From Streptomyces sp. HD (GTDB lineage Bacteria > Actinomycetota > Actinomycetes > Streptomycetales > Streptomycetaceae), in contig NZ_JAQMYP010000007.1 of the NCBI RefSeq assembly GCF_028369295.1, forward strand, positions 62,001 to 126,000: a DNA stretch of 64,000 bases. The letters run 5' to 3'. Numbering within the stretch: the first letter of the stretch is position 1; each line of letters starts with the position of its first letter. This document shows positions 62,734 to 64,000 of this stretch, piece by piece. The translations under genes were made by a program, and so were the position numbers. The notes beneath the pieces were generated by a model that was given only the letters and a program-made list of their open reading frames with translations, was not told the DNA's origin and did no database searches.

Positions 62734-63635
62734 TGATCGAAGCGCGGCGGCTCCACATCCTCCGTGCGGTGGCCGACCATCGCACGGTGACGGCGGCTGC
62801 CGCCGCGCTCTATCTGACCCCGTCGGCGGTCTCCCAGCAGCTCGCCGCGCTGGAGCAGGAGACCGGGCACCGGCTGGTCGAGCGCAGCGCCAAGGGCGTA
62901 CGGCTGACCCCGGCCGGCGAGATCCTGCTCGGCCACACCAACGCGGTCCTGGCCCAGCTGGAGCGGGCGGAGGCCGAGCTCGCGGCATACAGTTCCGGCG
63001 CGGCCGGCACGGTCACGGTCGCCTCCTTCGCGACCGGCATCGCCCAGGTCGTCGCCCCGGCGGTGGCCCGCCTCGCCCTGTCGGCGCCGGGCATCCGCAT
63101 CCGGGTCCAGGATGCGGAGGGCGATGCGAGCCTGCCGATGGTGCTGGACCGGCAGGTGGATGTGGCAGTCGCCGTCGAGTACCGCGGGGCGCCGCCCGCC
63201 GACGACCCTCGCCTGACCCACGTACCGCTGTACGCCGAGCCGTTCGACGCGGTCGTCCCGGTCGCCCACCGGCTGGCCGGCGCCGCCGAGATCCCCCTCG
63301 CCGACCTGGCCAAGGATCCGTGGATCGGCCCGTACCCCGGCAACCCCTGCCACGAGGTGGTCGTCCTGGCCTGCGAGAACGCCGGCTTCCAGCCTCGCCT
63401 CGAACACTCCTCGGACGACTTCCGCGCGGTCGTCGCCCTCGCCTCGGCCGACACCGGGGTCGCCCTCGTGCCGCGCTCGGCGCTGCGCGGCATGGATCTC
63501 ACGGGGGTCGTCGTGCGGCCCGTGGACGGGGTGGCGCCCACACGCCGGGTCTTCGCGGCCGTCCGCAGGGGCGCCGAGGAGCATCCGCTGATCAAGCCGG
63601 TGCTGACGGCACTCGGGGAGGCTGCGGGGGAGTGA
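62733..63635 (+). CDS. LysR-family transcriptional regulator
   Basis: A 300-residue regulator. N-terminal winged HTH (RRLHILRAVADHRTVTAAAAALYLTPSAVSQQLAALEQETGHRLVERSAKGVRLTPAG), C-terminal periplasmic-binding-fold effector domain (VTVASFATGIAQVVAPAVARL, then VDVAVAVEY, RAVVALASADTGVALVPRSAL). It lies 37 bases after kbl on the same strand and could control tdh-kbl, though LysR genes more often face their targets. Confidence 0.93.
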   Translation: MIEARRLHILRAVADHRTVTAAAAALYLTPSAVSQQLAALEQETGHRLVERSAKGVRLTPAGEILLGHTNAVLAQLERAEAELAAYSSGAAGTVTVASFATGIAQVVAPAVARLALSAPGIRIRVQDAEGDASLPMVLDRQVDVAVAVEYRGAPPADDPRLTHVPLYAEPFDAVVPVAHRLAGAAEIPLADLAKDPWIGPYPGNPCHEVVVLACENAGFQPRLEHSSDDFRAVVALASADTGVALVPRSALRGMDLTGVVVRPVDGVAPTRRVFAAVRRGAEEHPLIKPVLTALGEAAGE

Positions 63636-63653
63636 GCCGCCCGTAACATTTCC

Positions 63654-63688
63654 GTTTCATATATGGGATAGCGTCCCGGATATGAAAC
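63654..63688. promoter_or_regulatory. Nested dyad operator over the start of the last gene
   Basis: Perfect 9-base arms GTTTCATAT (63654-63662) and ATATGAAAC (63680-63688) enclose a second symmetric pair GGGA/TCCC around a 5-base centre at 63669-63673. The right arm contains the ATG of the HTH gene. This is a strong candidate for an autoregulatory operator, and the lack of a ribosome-binding site suggests a leaderless transcript. Confidence 0.65.
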
Positions 63689-64000
63689 AGAGGAGCTCGG
63701 GTGATCCGGCGGTACCGGACCCGGTCGACTCCCGTCTCGGCATCCGTCTGGCCGAGCTGCGGGCCGAACGCGGCTGGTCCCTCGGCGAGCTGGCGGACCG
63801 CAGCGGTGTGAGCCGTTCGACCCTGTCCCGCGCCGAGCGCGCGGAGATCAGCCCCACCGCCTCACTGCTGAACCGCCTGTGCCACGTCTACGGCCGGACC
63901 ATGTCCCAGCTGCTCAGCGAGGTCGAGTCCGAGCCTGCGCTGCTGGTGCGGTCGGCCGAGCAGCCGGTGTGGGAGGACCGTTCTGCCGGTTTCGTACGAC
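63682..64000 (+). CDS. XRE-family HTH regulator, cut by the window end
   Basis: At least 106 residues, still open at the last base. The HTH is RLAELRAERGWSLGELADRSGVSRSTLSRAERAEISPTASLLNRLCHVYGRTMSQLL, typical of XRE regulators. The partial next part (ESEPALLVRSAEQPVWEDRSAGFVR) resembles the opening of the cupin half of XRE-cupin proteins, like the gene at 44123. The start ATG 63682 lies inside the right arm of a long dyad. Confidence 0.85.
   Translation, partial: MKQRSSGDPAVPDPVDSRLGIRLAELRAERGWSLGELADRSGVSRSTLSRAERAEISPTASLLNRLCHVYGRTMSQLLSEVESEPALLVRSAEQPVWEDRSAGFVR

Noticed and set aside
1..64000. Mobile element, prophage or integration site
   Set aside because: No transposase, integrase, phage gene or tRNA-linked repeat was found; composition is even throughout.

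Overview
This window is high-GC actinobacterial chromosome, almost certainly Streptomyces. Codons end mostly in G or C, GTG and TTG starts are common, the overlaps are ATGA/GTGA/TGATG, and it carries Streptomyces-type content: a conservon (cvn) operon, an LPFR-motif micro-protein, a DUF6126-like micro-protein, a hopanoid operon and two families of dispersed intergenic repeats. I see no rRNA, tRNA, CRISPR array, prophage, IS element or replication origin.

Layout. 0-6 kb: PfkB sugar kinase, then three secreted peptidases (M1, S15, M14). 6-11 kb: a BCCT osmolyte transporter, an unknown protein preceded by a large hairpin, and an ABC-F ATPase. 11-22 kb: serine hydrolase, glycolipid-binding-fold protein, Tex, LPFR micro-protein, SCO6745-type protein, a GlxA regulator with a DJ-1/PfpI enzyme, a crotonase, an HdeD-like membrane protein, an anti-sigma-type ATPase, IPP isomerase (idi) and a CDF metal exporter. 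22-31 kb: galE, then divergently a six-to-seven-gene locus with two CDP-alcohol phosphotransferases, a cytidylyltransferase-like enzyme, a glycerol-1-phosphate-dehydrogenase-like enzyme, a GT2 glycosyltransferase and a two-component ABC exporter. It probably makes and exports a phosphate-linked surface glycopolymer of unknown structure, and is the least explained locus here.

31-44 kb: a tightly coupled hopanoid operon, hpnC-hpnD-(47 aa)-hpnE-polyprenyl synthase-(17 aa)-shc-hpnG-hpnH-ispG-dxs-aminotransferase. It carries its own MEP-pathway genes (dxs, ispG), so it covers precursor supply, squalene formation by the presqualene/hydroxysqualene route, cyclisation, adenosyl side-chain addition, trimming and amination. 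Three micro-genes are overlapped with it. An HTH-cupin regulator with a tandem dyad operator and a 39-aa membrane peptide follows.

45-55 kb: tyrosine phosphatase, GH36 alpha-galactosidase, a c-di-AMP (ydaO-type) riboswitch ahead of a LysM-M23 cell-wall hydrolase, a Tat-exported DUF6250-like protein, an SGNH hydrolase, a TetR regulator, a Leu/Val/Phe-type dehydrogenase and a metallo-beta-lactamase-fold hydrolase. 55-60 kb: conservon cvnA-B-C-D plus a GAF protein; CvnA has an unusual histidine/methionine-rich pentad tail. 60-64 kb: a decayed oxidoreductase, tdh and kbl (threonine to glycine), a LysR regulator and the start of a second HTH regulator cut by the window end.

Functions are read from motifs and remembered family features; no search was run. 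Starts were chosen by ribosome-binding sites, overlaps and domain edges.
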